Source: Neokomagataea thailandica NBRC 106555
GTDB lineage: Bacteria; Pseudomonadota; Alphaproteobacteria; Acetobacterales; Acetobacteraceae
Assembly (NCBI RefSeq): GCF_001598495.1
Contig: NZ_BCZB01000003.1
Location: 121,645 to 185,644 of the forward strand
Length of the DNA: 64,000 nucleotides
Direction of reading: 5' to 3'
Of this stretch, positions 9,487-17,974 are shown piece by piece. Position 1 is the first letter of the stretch, and each line of letters starts with the position of its first letter. The position numbers and the translations under genes are program-made. Below the pieces are notes generated by a model that saw nothing but the letters and a program-made list of their open reading frames with translations, was not told the DNA's origin and searched no databases.

Positions 9487-11148
9487 TTACACTTCCCCCG
9501 CCTGAAAAGCATGTTGGATAGAATCTGCTGCACGCAAACCTAGAGCAGCCATACTGAGCGTTGTATTCACAACACTGGCCGAGCACATGGCTGCGCCACC
9601 TGGTAGCCATAAATTTGTATGATCATGCGCACGGCACCATTGATCAACAACAGAGTTTTTAGGGCTATCCCCCATAATACAACCACCCATAATATGATTA
9701 TTAGCGTTGTAATCCGTTGTGATCTTTAACTCCGTTCCACCGAGCAAACCGGCAATTTGTGCCACTTGCTCTTTAACCGCCCCAGTACCATGGCGAACAT
9801 AGTCCCCCACATCGTAATAAATATCCGGGCACGCTAAGCCCAACGGGTCTGTGCGACTAGAGCTCAACGTTAAACGATTATTGGGGTCAGGAAGGGGCTC
9901 AAGACTAATCGAAAGATCCACGCCACATGCCGCGCGGCGGCGAATTTCATCATCTAACTCTTGCCCAACCAACCCCAACTCAATAGCCTGCTCAGTCGCG
10001 GGGCCTACACGGCTGATATTGTTTAGAATCATTTTATTGGCAGAGTATTTTGAACGGAAATCCCCCGTCCGCGCGCCAACGATACAGCTCGACTGCGCAG
10101 GACCACGCCCAAACCATAGAGGTTCATTTGCCAAAAACGTCGCATGAACTCCTGAATGATCCATCATATTACGACCAACCTGGTCAGAAGAATTGGCCAG
10201 ACCATTCGGGTTACGCTCATTCGCGGCAAGGAGCATTAAACGCGGCGTCTCTATACCATTACAAGCCGCCACAAAAACACGTGCTGTTGCTTTGTGGCTT
10301 TTCCGTTCCGCATCGAACCAATGCACCGCCGTAATGCGATTATGTTCATCGGTATCAAATTTATAAACAACGGATTGGTCTAAAGTCACCGTACCAGACG
10401 CCTCAGCCTTTTCAACATGCTGAATACCGTTATACATTGCTCCAATCGGGCAGATTGGTTGGCAGTTATTATTTCCACAACATGCTGGCCTTTCATCGTA
10501 AGGCGCAACGCTACGACCTTGCGGAATTGGCACAAGCTGAAAACCATGCGGGTTAACAATCTCTGCTACACGACGATCAGCATAGCCAAACGGGATCATA
10601 TCACGCGGGTAGGGGCGTGAACGTTCTGGAGGAGACTGTAGCGCAACATCATGAGGACCCGAAACCCCCATCTCTTCCTCTGCGCGGCAGTAATAGGGCT
10701 CTAAATCATCATACGAGATCGGCCAATCACGCCCTACGCCGTACGTACTGTGCATACGGAAATCGACCGGGAGATGTCGCCAACACGATGCTGCCCAATG
10801 CCACGTTGTTCCCCCTACAGTTCGCAAATACCCTTGCTGATAGGCCGAGCCATTAGGGCCATTCAAACCTACATAATCATTTTTAGGGAAATAGAGAGGT
10901 GCAGGAGCTAACTCTGACTGAGGATATAACCCTTGAAAATCATTATGGACACGATTGTAAAAGGCCATATTGCGCCACCGCTCAACAAATTCAGAGCGTT
11001 GAAAGCGCCGTCCCGCCTCCAAAATCACAACAGAATGTCCCGAGGAGGCCAGTTGATGAGCGATCATCGCTCCCACAACACCAGAGCCAATCACGACAAC
11101 ATCAGCAGATACGTCGCCATTTTTTTCAAAAACAGGATAGGAAACCAT
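9487..11148 (-). CDS. GMC-type FAD dehydrogenase large subunit (gluconate/sorbitol class)
   Basis: Catalytic 553-residue subunit of a periplasm-facing, membrane-bound sugar, polyol or sugar-acid dehydrogenase. The FAD-binding motif is VVVIGSGVVGAMIAHQLA (residues 19-36). A CC-x4-C-x3-C cluster (CCGNNNCQPIC, near residue 223) matches the [3Fe-4S] ligands described for bacterial FAD glucose dehydrogenase. A C-terminal GMC region follows (NHIMGG, then LWLPGGAA, then VNTTLSMAALGLRAAD). The usual Asn-Pro-Thr there is Asn-Thr-Thr. Gene order small-large-cytochrome is that of gluconate 2-dehydrogenase and FAD-sorbitol dehydrogenase operons; fructose dehydrogenase differs. I cannot choose between substrates. 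There is no signal peptide, so export must be by piggyback on the Tat-directed small subunit. Confidence 0.9.
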   Translation of the reverse strand: MVSYPVFEKNGDVSADVVVIGSGVVGAMIAHQLASSGHSVVILEAGRRFQRSEFVERWRNMAFYNRVHNDFQGLYPQSELAPAPLYFPKNDYVGLNGPNGSAYQQGYLRTVGGTTWHWAASCWRHLPVDFRMHSTYGVGRDWPISYDDLEPYYCRAEEEMGVSGPHDVALQSPPERSRPYPRDMIPFGYADRRVAEIVNPHGFQLVPIPQGRSVAPYDERPACCGNNNCQPICPIGAMYNGIQHVEKAEASGTVTLDQSVVYKFDTDEHNRITAVHWFDAERKSHKATARVFVAACNGIETPRLMLLAANERNPNGLANSSDQVGRNMMDHSGVHATFLANEPLWFGRGPAQSSCIVGARTGDFRSKYSANKMILNNISRVGPATEQAIELGLVGQELDDEIRRRAACGVDLSISLEPLPDPNNRLTLSSSRTDPLGLACPDIYYDVGDYVRHGTGAVKEQVAQIAGLLGGTELKITTDYNANNHIMGGCIMGDSPKNSVVDQWCRAHDHTNLWLPGGAAMCSASVVNTTLSMAALGLRAADSIQHAFQAGEV

Positions 11149-11152
11149 GGCA

Positions 11153-11788
11153 TTAATGCCCTTTATGATAGAGCGGTCGATGTGGCTTTAACGGAGCTGC
11201 AGGGGCTGGCTTGGTCTCAACAGCAACAGGCGGCGGAGCGGGCGGAGTGACAGCTTTGGGGGACTGAACTGAAACACCGAGCGGCGGCGGGTCTTGCGTC
11301 CACCACCCAGGTTCTGCAAAGCAATATGTTGGAACTGGTAAAGCGTCTTGTGTGGGGCGGTACATCAATGCATCATAATATGCGACCATGGGAGCATTCA
11401 TACGCTGCGTGACAGTGCCCATATACCATGCAGCAATTAGATTATGGACCGTGTCAGCCTGTCCATGTTCTTGGGCTATTCGTAAAATATCACCGGGCGT
11501 ATCATGCTTATCTATATATGATATCAGATCACGAATTTTTGTGTCATAGTCTAAAAATATACTCTGTAAGGCATGCAAAAGACGTCCTGATATAACAGGA
11601 TCAAGTGTCATACGGCCTGTTATTTTTTGAGACAAACGGAAAAAGTCATTTTCCAAACTCTCACTGGCATGCACCACAAATGAATCACTTAAAAAAGTAG
11701 CCGTAATGGCAGCGCCCATGATGTGAAGCATATGCCGCCGAGGCAGGAGCGGCTTGTCTATGGATGATGAATTAACCTTGTCTACCAT
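11153..11788 (-). CDS. Small subunit of FAD dehydrogenase, Tat leader
   Basis: A 211-residue subunit of the gluconate 2-dehydrogenase subunit 3 type, needed for export and stability of the catalytic subunit. A twin-arginine leader is visible (PRRHMLHIMGAAITATFL, residues 16-33). Near the middle are HNLIAAWYMG and the conserved aromatic region before YCFAEPGWW. The C-terminal 45 residues are rich in Pro, Ala and Lys, longer than I expect for the family. I chose the ATG at 11788 because it puts the RR motif at a normal distance from the N-terminus; an in-frame start at 11875 would add 29 unlikely residues. It is 4 bases before the large subunit and first in the operon. Confidence 0.85.
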   Translation of the reverse strand: MVDKVNSSSIDKPLLPRRHMLHIMGAAITATFLSDSFVVHASESLENDFFRLSQKITGRMTLDPVISGRLLHALQSIFLDYDTKIRDLISYIDKHDTPGDILRIAQEHGQADTVHNLIAAWYMGTVTQRMNAPMVAYYDALMYRPTQDALPVPTYCFAEPGWWTQDPPPLGVSVQSPKAVTPPAPPPVAVETKPAPAAPLKPHRPLYHKGH

Positions 11789-11868
11789 AACATAAAATGC
11801 CCAAGTGAGTGATAGACGTTGTTGATAGTTATTTTTAGACAAAAAAAAATAAAAACAATTATTATATA

Positions 11869-11888
11869 AAATCACATCAATGTGATTT
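11869..11888. promoter_or_regulatory. Palindromic operator candidate upstream of dehydrogenase operon
   Basis: Perfect 9-bp inverted repeat AAATCACAT-CA-ATGTGATTT, 80 bases upstream of the small-subunit start, in very AT-rich DNA that includes a run of nine A. Arms this close together suit binding of a dimeric regulator rather than a terminator. The half-site order (TCACA then TGTGA) is the reverse of a CRP site, so it is not a standard CRP/FNR box. Confidence 0.45.
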
Positions 11889-11969
11889 GAGTATAGAATT
11901 GATATTTTATCGTATTTTTTTCAAAAATTGAAATGCCATTAGCTGGAAATCTTCTTACTGAAGATAAAA

Positions 11970-12002
11970 ATTGTCATGCATCGCCACCTCTTCGGTGGAT
12001 GC
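11970..12002 (-). terminator. Rho-independent terminator after tRNA-Ser
   Basis: Read on the minus strand, GCAT and CCACC arms pair with GGTGG and ATGC around a 5-base loop and a 2-base bulge (12002-11978), followed a few bases later by an ATTTTT stretch. It lies about 40 bases past the tRNA 3' end and would end the lapA-pyrF-trpF-tRNA transcript. Confidence 0.55.
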
Positions 12003-12040
12003 TTAAAGTGCATAAATTTTTAATGAGTTATCTAATGCAC

Positions 12041-12131
12041 TGGCGGAGAGAGTGGGATTCGAACCCACGGTACGCTATTAACGTACACACGCTTTCCAAG
12101 CGTGCGCCTTAAGCCGCTCGGCCATCTCTCC
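12041..12131 (-). tRNA. tRNA-Ser(GGA)
   Basis: Reads GGAGAGATGGCCGAG from 12131 on the minus strand and ends CTCTCTCC-G-CCA, so CCA is encoded. The acceptor arm pairs GGAGAGA with TCTCTCC, the T-loop is GGTTCGAATCC, and a long variable arm marks it as a class II serine tRNA. The anticodon loop CTTGGAAAG gives GGA, reading UCC and UCU. It begins 18 bases after trpF in the same direction, so it is probably co-transcribed and processed. Confidence 0.96.
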
Positions 12132-12149
12132 TGTCGAGCGATTTGGCTT

Positions 12150-12806
12150 CTACCCTAACTCTTTTGGGGGCGCAAGAGCCTCTCGCGCATTTTCAACAAA
12201 TTTTTTGATTAGATCATGCGATTTAAAGCCAATGCGGCCCTCCACCCCGGACGAGACATCCACAGCAGGTGGTGCGCCTTCCTGAATGGCCCGCGCCACA
12301 TTATCAGGGGTTAAGCCGCCTGCAAGTGCCCAAAAACCTGGCGCTGCCCAATTTTGAGTGATGCCCCAATCAAAGCGCCGCCCCATCCCACCTGGCAAAG
12401 AATCAGTTGGTGTCGCTTTCGCCTCTATAACAAAACCGTCGCAGTGCATGCTCAAAGGCAACTCTTCTGCACGCGCGACACCTTTTGATTGCCATACAGG
12501 CAGATTAAAAGTGCTACGAATATCGTGGACACGCTCTGAACTATCGTAAATTTGTAAAATATCGAGATTAATAACACTCAAAACATCAGCAATTTCTTGA
12601 TTAGATGCTTTAACGAACAAGCCAACCAGCCGTGGTCTTTTTGAAGAATGATCCGAATATAAATCGGCAATTTTTTTCAAATCTTCTATGGAAATAAAAC
12701 GGGGGGAGGGGGCATAAAATACAAGACCAATCCACTCAACCTGCAGCTCTGTGCATAAATGAACCGTCTCTAGATCACGAACACCACAAATTTTTATGCC
12801 CACCAT
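12150..12806 (-). CDS. trpF: Phosphoribosylanthranilate isomerase TrpF
   Basis: Converts phosphoribosylanthranilate to carboxyphenylamino-deoxyribulose phosphate in tryptophan synthesis. The 218-residue protein carries the N-terminal KICG motif with catalytic Cys (residues 5-8), GLVFYAPSPRFI, GLFVKASNQEI and the C-terminal phosphate site VDVSSGVE. I chose ATG 12806, with AGGGATG upstream and KICG at the normal place; the frame stays open upstream into pyrF but that is not part of the gene. It follows pyrF by 10 bases. In many alphaproteobacteria trpB and trpA come next; here a tRNA and the dehydrogenase operon follow instead. Confidence 0.93.
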   Translation of the reverse strand: MVGIKICGVRDLETVHLCTELQVEWIGLVFYAPSPRFISIEDLKKIADLYSDHSSKRPRLVGLFVKASNQEIADVLSVINLDILQIYDSSERVHDIRSTFNLPVWQSKGVARAEELPLSMHCDGFVIEAKATPTDSLPGGMGRRFDWGITQNWAAPGFWALAGGLTPDNVARAIQEGAPPAVDVSSGVEGRIGFKSHDLIKKFVENAREALAPPKELG

Positions 12807-12816
12807 AAGAACATCC

Positions 12817-13527
12817 CTACACGGATTGGAGTTCAGCCTGAATAGCTCTTGCCGCCTCAGCAGGATGAGTAGCACGCGTAATGGGGCGCCCCACCACAAT
12901 CCAATCGGCTCCCGCACGCGCTGCATCCGTAGGTGTCATGATCCGTTTTTGATCATCAGACGCACTCCCAGCAGGGCGAATACCTGGTACGACGAGTGTT
13001 GGCTGACAACCTAAGGCTTGACGCAAAGGAATGATTTCTTTGGATGAGCACACTAGACCATCCGCCCCAGAGGCAATAGCCATTTTCCCCAAACGCAGCA
13101 CTTGATCTTCAACCGAGCCAGAAACCCCGATCTCTTGCAGCGCATGTTCGTCCATACTGGTCAGCACCGTCACAGCCAGCAGGGTGGGGCGCTCCGCGCT
13201 GTTGGGATACGCTGCCTCCAAAGCCTCGCGCGCCCGCTCAATCATAGCAGGCCCGCCGGCCGCATGAATGGTTAACAACTTAGGGTGAATCTGCCCTAAA
13301 GCAGACAAGCCACCGGCAACCGTATTTGGAATATCATGGAGCTTAAGGTCTAAAAATAACGGGTGCTTTTGTGCAAACCCCTTAACAGCCTCTAAGCCGC
13401 ACGCATATGTAAATTCCAGCCCCAATTTCAGTGCATCAACATGCCCGACCAATTGTTGTGCCCAATCATGAGCCTGCTGAATACTCTGCGTGTCTAAAGC
13501 GGCAATAAGACGTGTTTTATGAGACAT
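12817..13527 (-). CDS. pyrF: Orotidine 5'-phosphate decarboxylase PyrF
   Basis: Last step of UMP synthesis. The 236-residue protein has the catalytic stretch LDLKLHDIPNTV (Lys-Asp-Lys-Asp network, about residues 57-68), an N-terminal LIAALDT strand, VPGIRPAGS, and the C-terminal phosphate loop IVVGRPIT. Length and start (ATG 13527) are normal for the family. It sits 13 bases after the lapA-like gene and 10 bases before trpF in one minus-strand unit. Confidence 0.96.
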   Translation of the reverse strand: MSHKTRLIAALDTQSIQQAHDWAQQLVGHVDALKLGLEFTYACGLEAVKGFAQKHPLFLDLKLHDIPNTVAGGLSALGQIHPKLLTIHAAGGPAMIERAREALEAAYPNSAERPTLLAVTVLTSMDEHALQEIGVSGSVEDQVLRLGKMAIASGADGLVCSSKEIIPLRQALGCQPTLVVPGIRPAGSASDDQKRIMTPTDAARAGADWIVVGRPITRATHPAEAARAIQAELQSV

Positions 13528-13540
13528 AATTTTCCGAAAC

Positions 13541-13870
13541 TCAGCTTTTAGCGGTAGGGTTAGGGGAGGTAGTAGGCGACGGAGTGGTTTGCTGCAAGCG
13601 ATCTAGCCGTTGGTGTAGCTCAATCAATTGCCCCTCCAAAGAGCGTACCTGTTGTTCTGCACGCCGCGCACGAGAGCGCTGCCGAAGCTCTCCAACCCAC
13701 CCCACGATAAACCCGATCAACACGCCCAGTAACCCAACGCCCAGTGCAAGTGTGCCAATAGAAAGCTTCCATCCGAGGAAGAAGAACCAGATATCCTGCT
13801 CCATGGGGTTACTCAATGCAAATACCACCAGTGGCGCAAGGAAAAGAATGATGAGAAGAATTCTGAGCAT
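13541..13870 (-). CDS. LapA-domain (DUF1049) membrane protein
   Basis: Small 109-residue inner-membrane protein with two hydrophobic helices (LLIILFLAPLVVFAL and LALGVGLLGVLIGFIVGWV), a polar coiled-coil-like stretch (residues 65-95) and a Pro/Thr/Ser-rich tail. This matches the lipopolysaccharide assembly protein A domain family often found next to pyrF and trpF in alphaproteobacteria. Function in this group is not established. It is the first gene of the minus-strand pyrF-trpF unit. Confidence 0.78.
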   Translation of the reverse strand: MLRILLIILFLAPLVVFALSNPMEQDIWFFFLGWKLSIGTLALGVGLLGVLIGFIVGWVGELRQRSRARRAEQQVRSLEGQLIELHQRLDRLQQTTPSPTTSPNPTAKS

Positions 13871-14218
13871 GGTGTAGTGTCCTATCCTGTGAACAGATCA
13901 TAGAGCAATCAGAATGTATCATCACACATCATTCTGAGCGTATGGCATAAAAGCGCTAAAAACCTAGATGTTGCGTAAGCAAATATAGCGTGACGATAAA
14001 AAGATTGCCATGTCGCATAACGAACACAGCCAAAGTTCCAAAAAATAATAGAAAAAGATCTCATAACATTGGAACAATACAGCAATGTTCGACTAGTCAA
14101 ATTAGAAACTTCATGAGAAAAACAAGAAAGAAAGTCATCTACAAACAGTATCCCTATCCTTAGCGGGATAGGTGGCTGAATGTTTTTTTGACGCAGTATA
14201 GAAGGTAGAGCTTTAGAG
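13871..14218. other. Gene-free region between lapA-like and secB
   Basis: No convincing gene. The only visible short frames lack a ribosome-binding site and look random. At 14153-14172 there is a 7-bp hairpin (CCTATCC with GGATAGG), followed 10 bases later by seven T (14183-14189) on the plus strand. The region should hold divergent promoters for lapA-pyrF-trpF and for secB. Confidence 0.4.
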
Positions 14219-14728
14219 ATGAACGAGCATGCTTACAGTGACACGTTGTCCGGTGCCGCAAATATGGCACCATCAGCACCTCTCAAAAACGTCCTCATTA
14301 TAGGCTCACAGTATCTACAACGTCTGAACATCGACATTCATAACACCCCCACGGTTTTCCAAGATCTCCCACCTCAGTTACACCTTGGCCTGATTGTAGA
14401 TGTTACAGCACGTCAAGTCTCCGATGGCCAAAGTGGCTTTGAAGTCAGCCTCGTCATTCGTGCACAAGGCATGCGAAGTGCTCCGAGTGAAGAAAATCCT
14501 ACACCGGATCTCGTCTATGATATTGCACTATCTTACGCAGGTCTGTTTGGCTTTAATACAAACATAGACCGTATCCATGCTGAACAAGCCCTGCTTGTTG
14601 ACGCGCCATATCATTTGTTTCCCGCAGCGCGTACGGTTCTTCTAAATACCATTCGTGAAGCCGGGTTCCCAACCATTAATCTTCAACCTATTGATTTTGA
14701 AGTTCTTTGGAAGACACGTCGCGCCTAA
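14219..14728 (+). CDS. secB: Protein-export chaperone SecB
   Basis: Cytoplasmic tetrameric chaperone that holds preproteins unfolded and hands them to SecA. The 169-residue sequence carries the SecB fold motifs: IGSQYLQRLNIDIHN near residue 28, FEVSLVIRAQG, YAGLFGF, and the C-terminal LFPAARTVLLNTIREAGFPTI. The extra N-terminal 20 residues are typical of alphaproteobacterial SecB. It stands 51 bases before the glycosyltransferase and may share its transcript. Confidence 0.95.
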   Translation: MNEHAYSDTLSGAANMAPSAPLKNVLIIGSQYLQRLNIDIHNTPTVFQDLPPQLHLGLIVDVTARQVSDGQSGFEVSLVIRAQGMRSAPSEENPTPDLVYDIALSYAGLFGFNTNIDRIHAEQALLVDAPYHLFPAARTVLLNTIREAGFPTINLQPIDFEVLWKTRRA

Positions 14729-14779
14729 ATATACCCTCTATTTCTCTCCTTCTTGTCTGCCATGTAAGGGTCCATCGCT

Positions 14780-17700
14780 ATGAGCCTTCAGGACTATATC
14801 CTCGCTTCCCCCGCCTTCTCTCGAAAGCGCCCCCCATTATGGGGTAGATTTGATGCGACATGGTACGGTGCCCAGTACAAACTCGTTATCCTAGAAACGA
14901 GTGGAGAAGGAGAGAGTGTCTTCAGCGATGAATCGCTCGAGAGGCATTGGCTTGAAAAAGGCGCCAAACTTGGCTTGTCCCCCAATCCTTTCTTTGATGA
15001 GGAATGGTATCTCAAAGAAAACCCGGATGTTCGTGAGGGAGTGCAGCTAGGAATTTTTGATTGTGGCTTTCTTCATTATTGTGAAAGTGGCTTTTTAAGT
15101 CGTGCTCCACACTGGCTTTTTTCTGAAAAAGGCTATTTTTTACACAACCCAGATATTTCTCAGCATATCTTGGGGGAGCAGGGCTTCTGTAATGGATATG
15201 ATCACTATCTTTCAGTAGGAGACCGAGAAGAGCGAAAACCACACCCTCTCTTTGACCCCTCAGTCTTTAGGGCCGTGAGTCTTCCCAAAGGATACCGATA
15301 CGATTTTGATCGCAGTGCTTTCAGCCAGTTTATTGAAAAACCAGAGGCCGGAAAACGTCGATGCTCGTGGTATTTTGATCCTGAGTGGTACGTTCAGCAA
15401 TACCCCGATGTTGCTGACGCTATCGAGAACAAGATCTATCTTAACCCTCTGCACCATTATCTCACGAATGGTGACCCGGAAGCATTCGACCCTAACCCAT
15501 GGTTTAGTGAAAGTGATTATGCTCGGCGTTACCCTGACGTCGCCGCCATCGTAAAAAATGGAGGGTTTCGCAACACGTATGAGCACTTCATCCGCTTTGG
15601 CAGCCGCGAGTTACGCGTTCCCAAAGATGGGGTTGATTTAATTTCTTTTTCTCAAGAACCTGGCGTTCAAAGGCGTCTGCGCACATCCGTAAACCGTGAT
15701 ATATTTGTATTATGGGTACAAAATCAAAGCGCGCCGATTGTCCAGTCCACAGCAGAAGCGGCTACACCACAGCAATATCAACACCTAGGGTTACGGCGCC
15801 CCGAAACATTAATTCCCTCTATTATTCGTTCACCTCTGACCTTTAAACCCGGCCCTAGACCCGCGATCAGTGCCATTATTTCAACATGTAACCAATTTCG
15901 TGAAACACTCGCCACATTAACCGCGCTTCACGCCAACACAAACGGCGCCATTGAAGTCATTCTCATGGATGGCGGCTCTATTGATGAAACTAATAGTATT
16001 CATCGCTTAATACACGGCATCAAAGTTGTACGCCGTCCACCATCTGAAAATGCATTTCAACGCCTCTATTACGGCGTTTCATCAGCCTCTTCTCCTGTCG
16101 TATTACTAATCCCTCCCGGCGCGGAACTGTTTCCTTCCGCCCTCAAAGGCATGGCGCCTCTTTTTCGTGACCCAGATGTATGGATGGCTGGCGGGCAATC
16201 ACTCGGATATGACGCTCTTGTTTTAGAAGCTGGTACTATTATTTGGCGTGATGGTTCTTACTTACCTTATGGGCAGGGACTTCGTGCCAATGAACCAACG
16301 ATCGCATTCCGCCGCTATGTCGATGCTATTACCGTTGGGCCACTTCTCTGCCGACGCACAAAATTTCTAGAACACGCACAACCCGATGCGCCGATTGTAG
16401 GATATAACGCGCATATTCTCTCCTTATGTTTAGCGATGCGGCAAGCTAACGGGCGCATTGTTTATGATCCCGCCTTCCTGAGCCGCAATCCGCATATTGA
16501 AAGCGTCCCGCCAGAGTTCGACCTCCGTAACCGAACATGGCTGCGGCGTCGCTACGCACCTTTGCTCTCTCGTTCTTCTATTTCCGGTACATCACCCGAG
16601 CGTGCACGCTTAGCCACAGGCACACCCACCGTACTCTTTCTGTGTGACCGTATCCCTAAACCAGAGCTTGGCACACCTTACCTGCGTTATTTAGACATTA
16701 TCTCAGGTCTCAATCATGCGGGCTATCATGTCGTTCTATACCCACTTTTTGGGGATATTCCGGACCTCGTTGCGCGTGCGCTCAACTTTCCCCCTGAAGT
16801 CGAAATCATGGAGGATATGGACCTCTCAGAACTCGGCTCTTTCATCGCATCTCGAGCAGGGTCATTTGATTACGTCTGGATCAACAGAAGCCCCGTCCTA
16901 CACCGCGTCTCCAATATCTTAATTGAGCATGCACAATCTTTACCCGACCTCGGGTTTATCTTCGACCTTAACGGGAGTGGCGCGGCAGAACCTTATATGC
17001 GCCGCCGTGTGGGAGCGGTGGATGACAAAGAAACAAAATTTGATGATCTAGAACGCGAAGTCGAAGCAACATGGGCCTGCCAAGCTTTGGTAGCTAGCTA
17101 TGCAGAGGAAGCCGAGGATCTACGTCAGCTAGGCTACGGCAATATCTTAACCTTACCTAACCGCGCCCCCTCAACACCCGCCGCCTACCCGGACTTCCAT
17201 GCACGCTCTGGCCTGCTGTTCCTCTTGCCTATTCACAATACCGGTGACGCCGTACATGATGGCCTTAATTGGTTTATGCACGACGTGCTCCCGATTCTGG
17301 ATCAAGCTTTACCAAAAGACGTCACCATCTTGTTGGCGGGCCATTACGGAGAAGGCATTGATCTGACGGATTATATTTCGTCTAGCAGAGTTGAAGGCCT
17401 ACCCGATTACATAGACCGTGAATCTCTACTGCGATCACGACGCTTGCTGATTGACCCCACCCGCGTTTCCAGCATTGTGCCACATGAAGTTTTGGACGCA
17501 GCCGCTCATGGCCTTCCAGCAATTTTGACTGAAACCGTTCTTCAACAAATCGGCTGGCAAGACGGAGTAGAAACACAATCTGGCGGCTTCTGTGACCCGC
17601 AACGCTTTGCCCATGCTGTGATTGAATTATATCAAAATGAGCGCATATGGACACATTATGCAGCTCAAGCATTTCAATCCGTGCAAAATCCAGAGGCACA

Positions 17701-17971
17701 AACGCACTTCATGGCCACGCTGGCAGCCATCATGGATATGGCTTCTGGACGTAGTCCTATCCCTGTTCCAGATCTCGCGCCACGCCTAATTAGCAAATCA
17801 GAGCATTCTGTTCTATTCACACCGGCACCACTGCGCTTACAACCGAACTTAACAATGACCGAGGCACCAGAAACGTTATCTCAAGACCATGATGATGAGG
17901 ATGACGGTGCACCGGTGACCGGCGCGTTCACACCGCGCTTGGGTATTTCCCTTCCTAATCAGGACCGTTAA
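14780..17971 (+). CDS. Large two-domain glycosyltransferase with N-terminal repeats
   Basis: A 1063-residue protein in three parts. Residues 24-285 hold about six copies of a repeat of about 43 residues with the pattern FDxxWYxxxNPDV ... HYxxxGxxExRxPxP (clear copies near 70, 113, 197 and 241; weaker at 24 and 157). Residues about 358-600 are a GT-A fold family 2 glycosyltransferase (AISAIISTCNQ, then VILMDGGSIDET). Residues about 615-990 resemble a GT-B glycosyltransferase (VLFLCDRIPKPELGTPYLRY, then a C-terminal PTRVSSIVPHEVLDAAAHGLP donor-site region). No signal peptide or membrane helix is visible. Start ATG 14780 has TAAGGG 9 bases before it. Likely assembles cell-surface or exopolysaccharide; the acceptor is unknown. 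Confidence 0.82.
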   Translation: MSLQDYILASPAFSRKRPPLWGRFDATWYGAQYKLVILETSGEGESVFSDESLERHWLEKGAKLGLSPNPFFDEEWYLKENPDVREGVQLGIFDCGFLHYCESGFLSRAPHWLFSEKGYFLHNPDISQHILGEQGFCNGYDHYLSVGDREERKPHPLFDPSVFRAVSLPKGYRYDFDRSAFSQFIEKPEAGKRRCSWYFDPEWYVQQYPDVADAIENKIYLNPLHHYLTNGDPEAFDPNPWFSESDYARRYPDVAAIVKNGGFRNTYEHFIRFGSRELRVPKDGVDLISFSQEPGVQRRLRTSVNRDIFVLWVQNQSAPIVQSTAEAATPQQYQHLGLRRPETLIPSIIRSPLTFKPGPRPAISAIISTCNQFRETLATLTALHANTNGAIEVILMDGGSIDETNSIHRLIHGIKVVRRPPSENAFQRLYYGVSSASSPVVLLIPPGAELFPSALKGMAPLFRDPDVWMAGGQSLGYDALVLEAGTIIWRDGSYLPYGQGLRANEPTIAFRRYVDAITVGPLLCRRTKFLEHAQPDAPIVGYNAHILSLCLAMRQANGRIVYDPAFLSRNPHIESVPPEFDLRNRTWLRRRYAPLLSRSSISGTSPERARLATGTPTVLFLCDRIPKPELGTPYLRYLDIISGLNHAGYHVVLYPLFGDIPDLVARALNFPPEVEIMEDMDLSELGSFIASRAGSFDYVWINRSPVLHRVSNILIEHAQSLPDLGFIFDLNGSGAAEPYMRRRVGAVDDKETKFDDLEREVEATWACQALVASYAEEAEDLRQLGYGNILTLPNRAPSTPAAYPDFHARSGLLFLLPIHNTGDAVHDGLNWFMHDVLPILDQALPKDVTILLAGHYGEGIDLTDYISSSRVEGLPDYIDRESLLRSRRLLIDPTRVSSIVPHEVLDAAAHGLPAILTETVLQQIGWQDGVETQSGGFCDPQRFAHAVIELYQNERIWTHYAAQAFQSVQNPEAQTHFMATLAAIMDMASGRSPIPVPDLAPRLISKSEHSVLFTPAPLRLQPNLTMTEAPETLSQDHDDEDDGAPVTGAFTPRLGISLPNQDR

Positions 17972-17974
17972 TAC

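Noticed and set aside
8083..11788. Naming the dehydrogenase gndSLC, sldSLC or kgdSLC
   Set aside because: Gene order and cofactors fit several of these; the sequence alone does not fix the substrate.
12807..12926. 40-codon extension of trpF into pyrF
   Set aside because: KICG must be at the N-terminus of TrpF, and ATG 12806 has its own ribosome site.
13909..14100. 63-codon open frame on the minus strand upstream of lapA-like gene
   Set aside because: No ribosome site, odd composition, no family resemblance.
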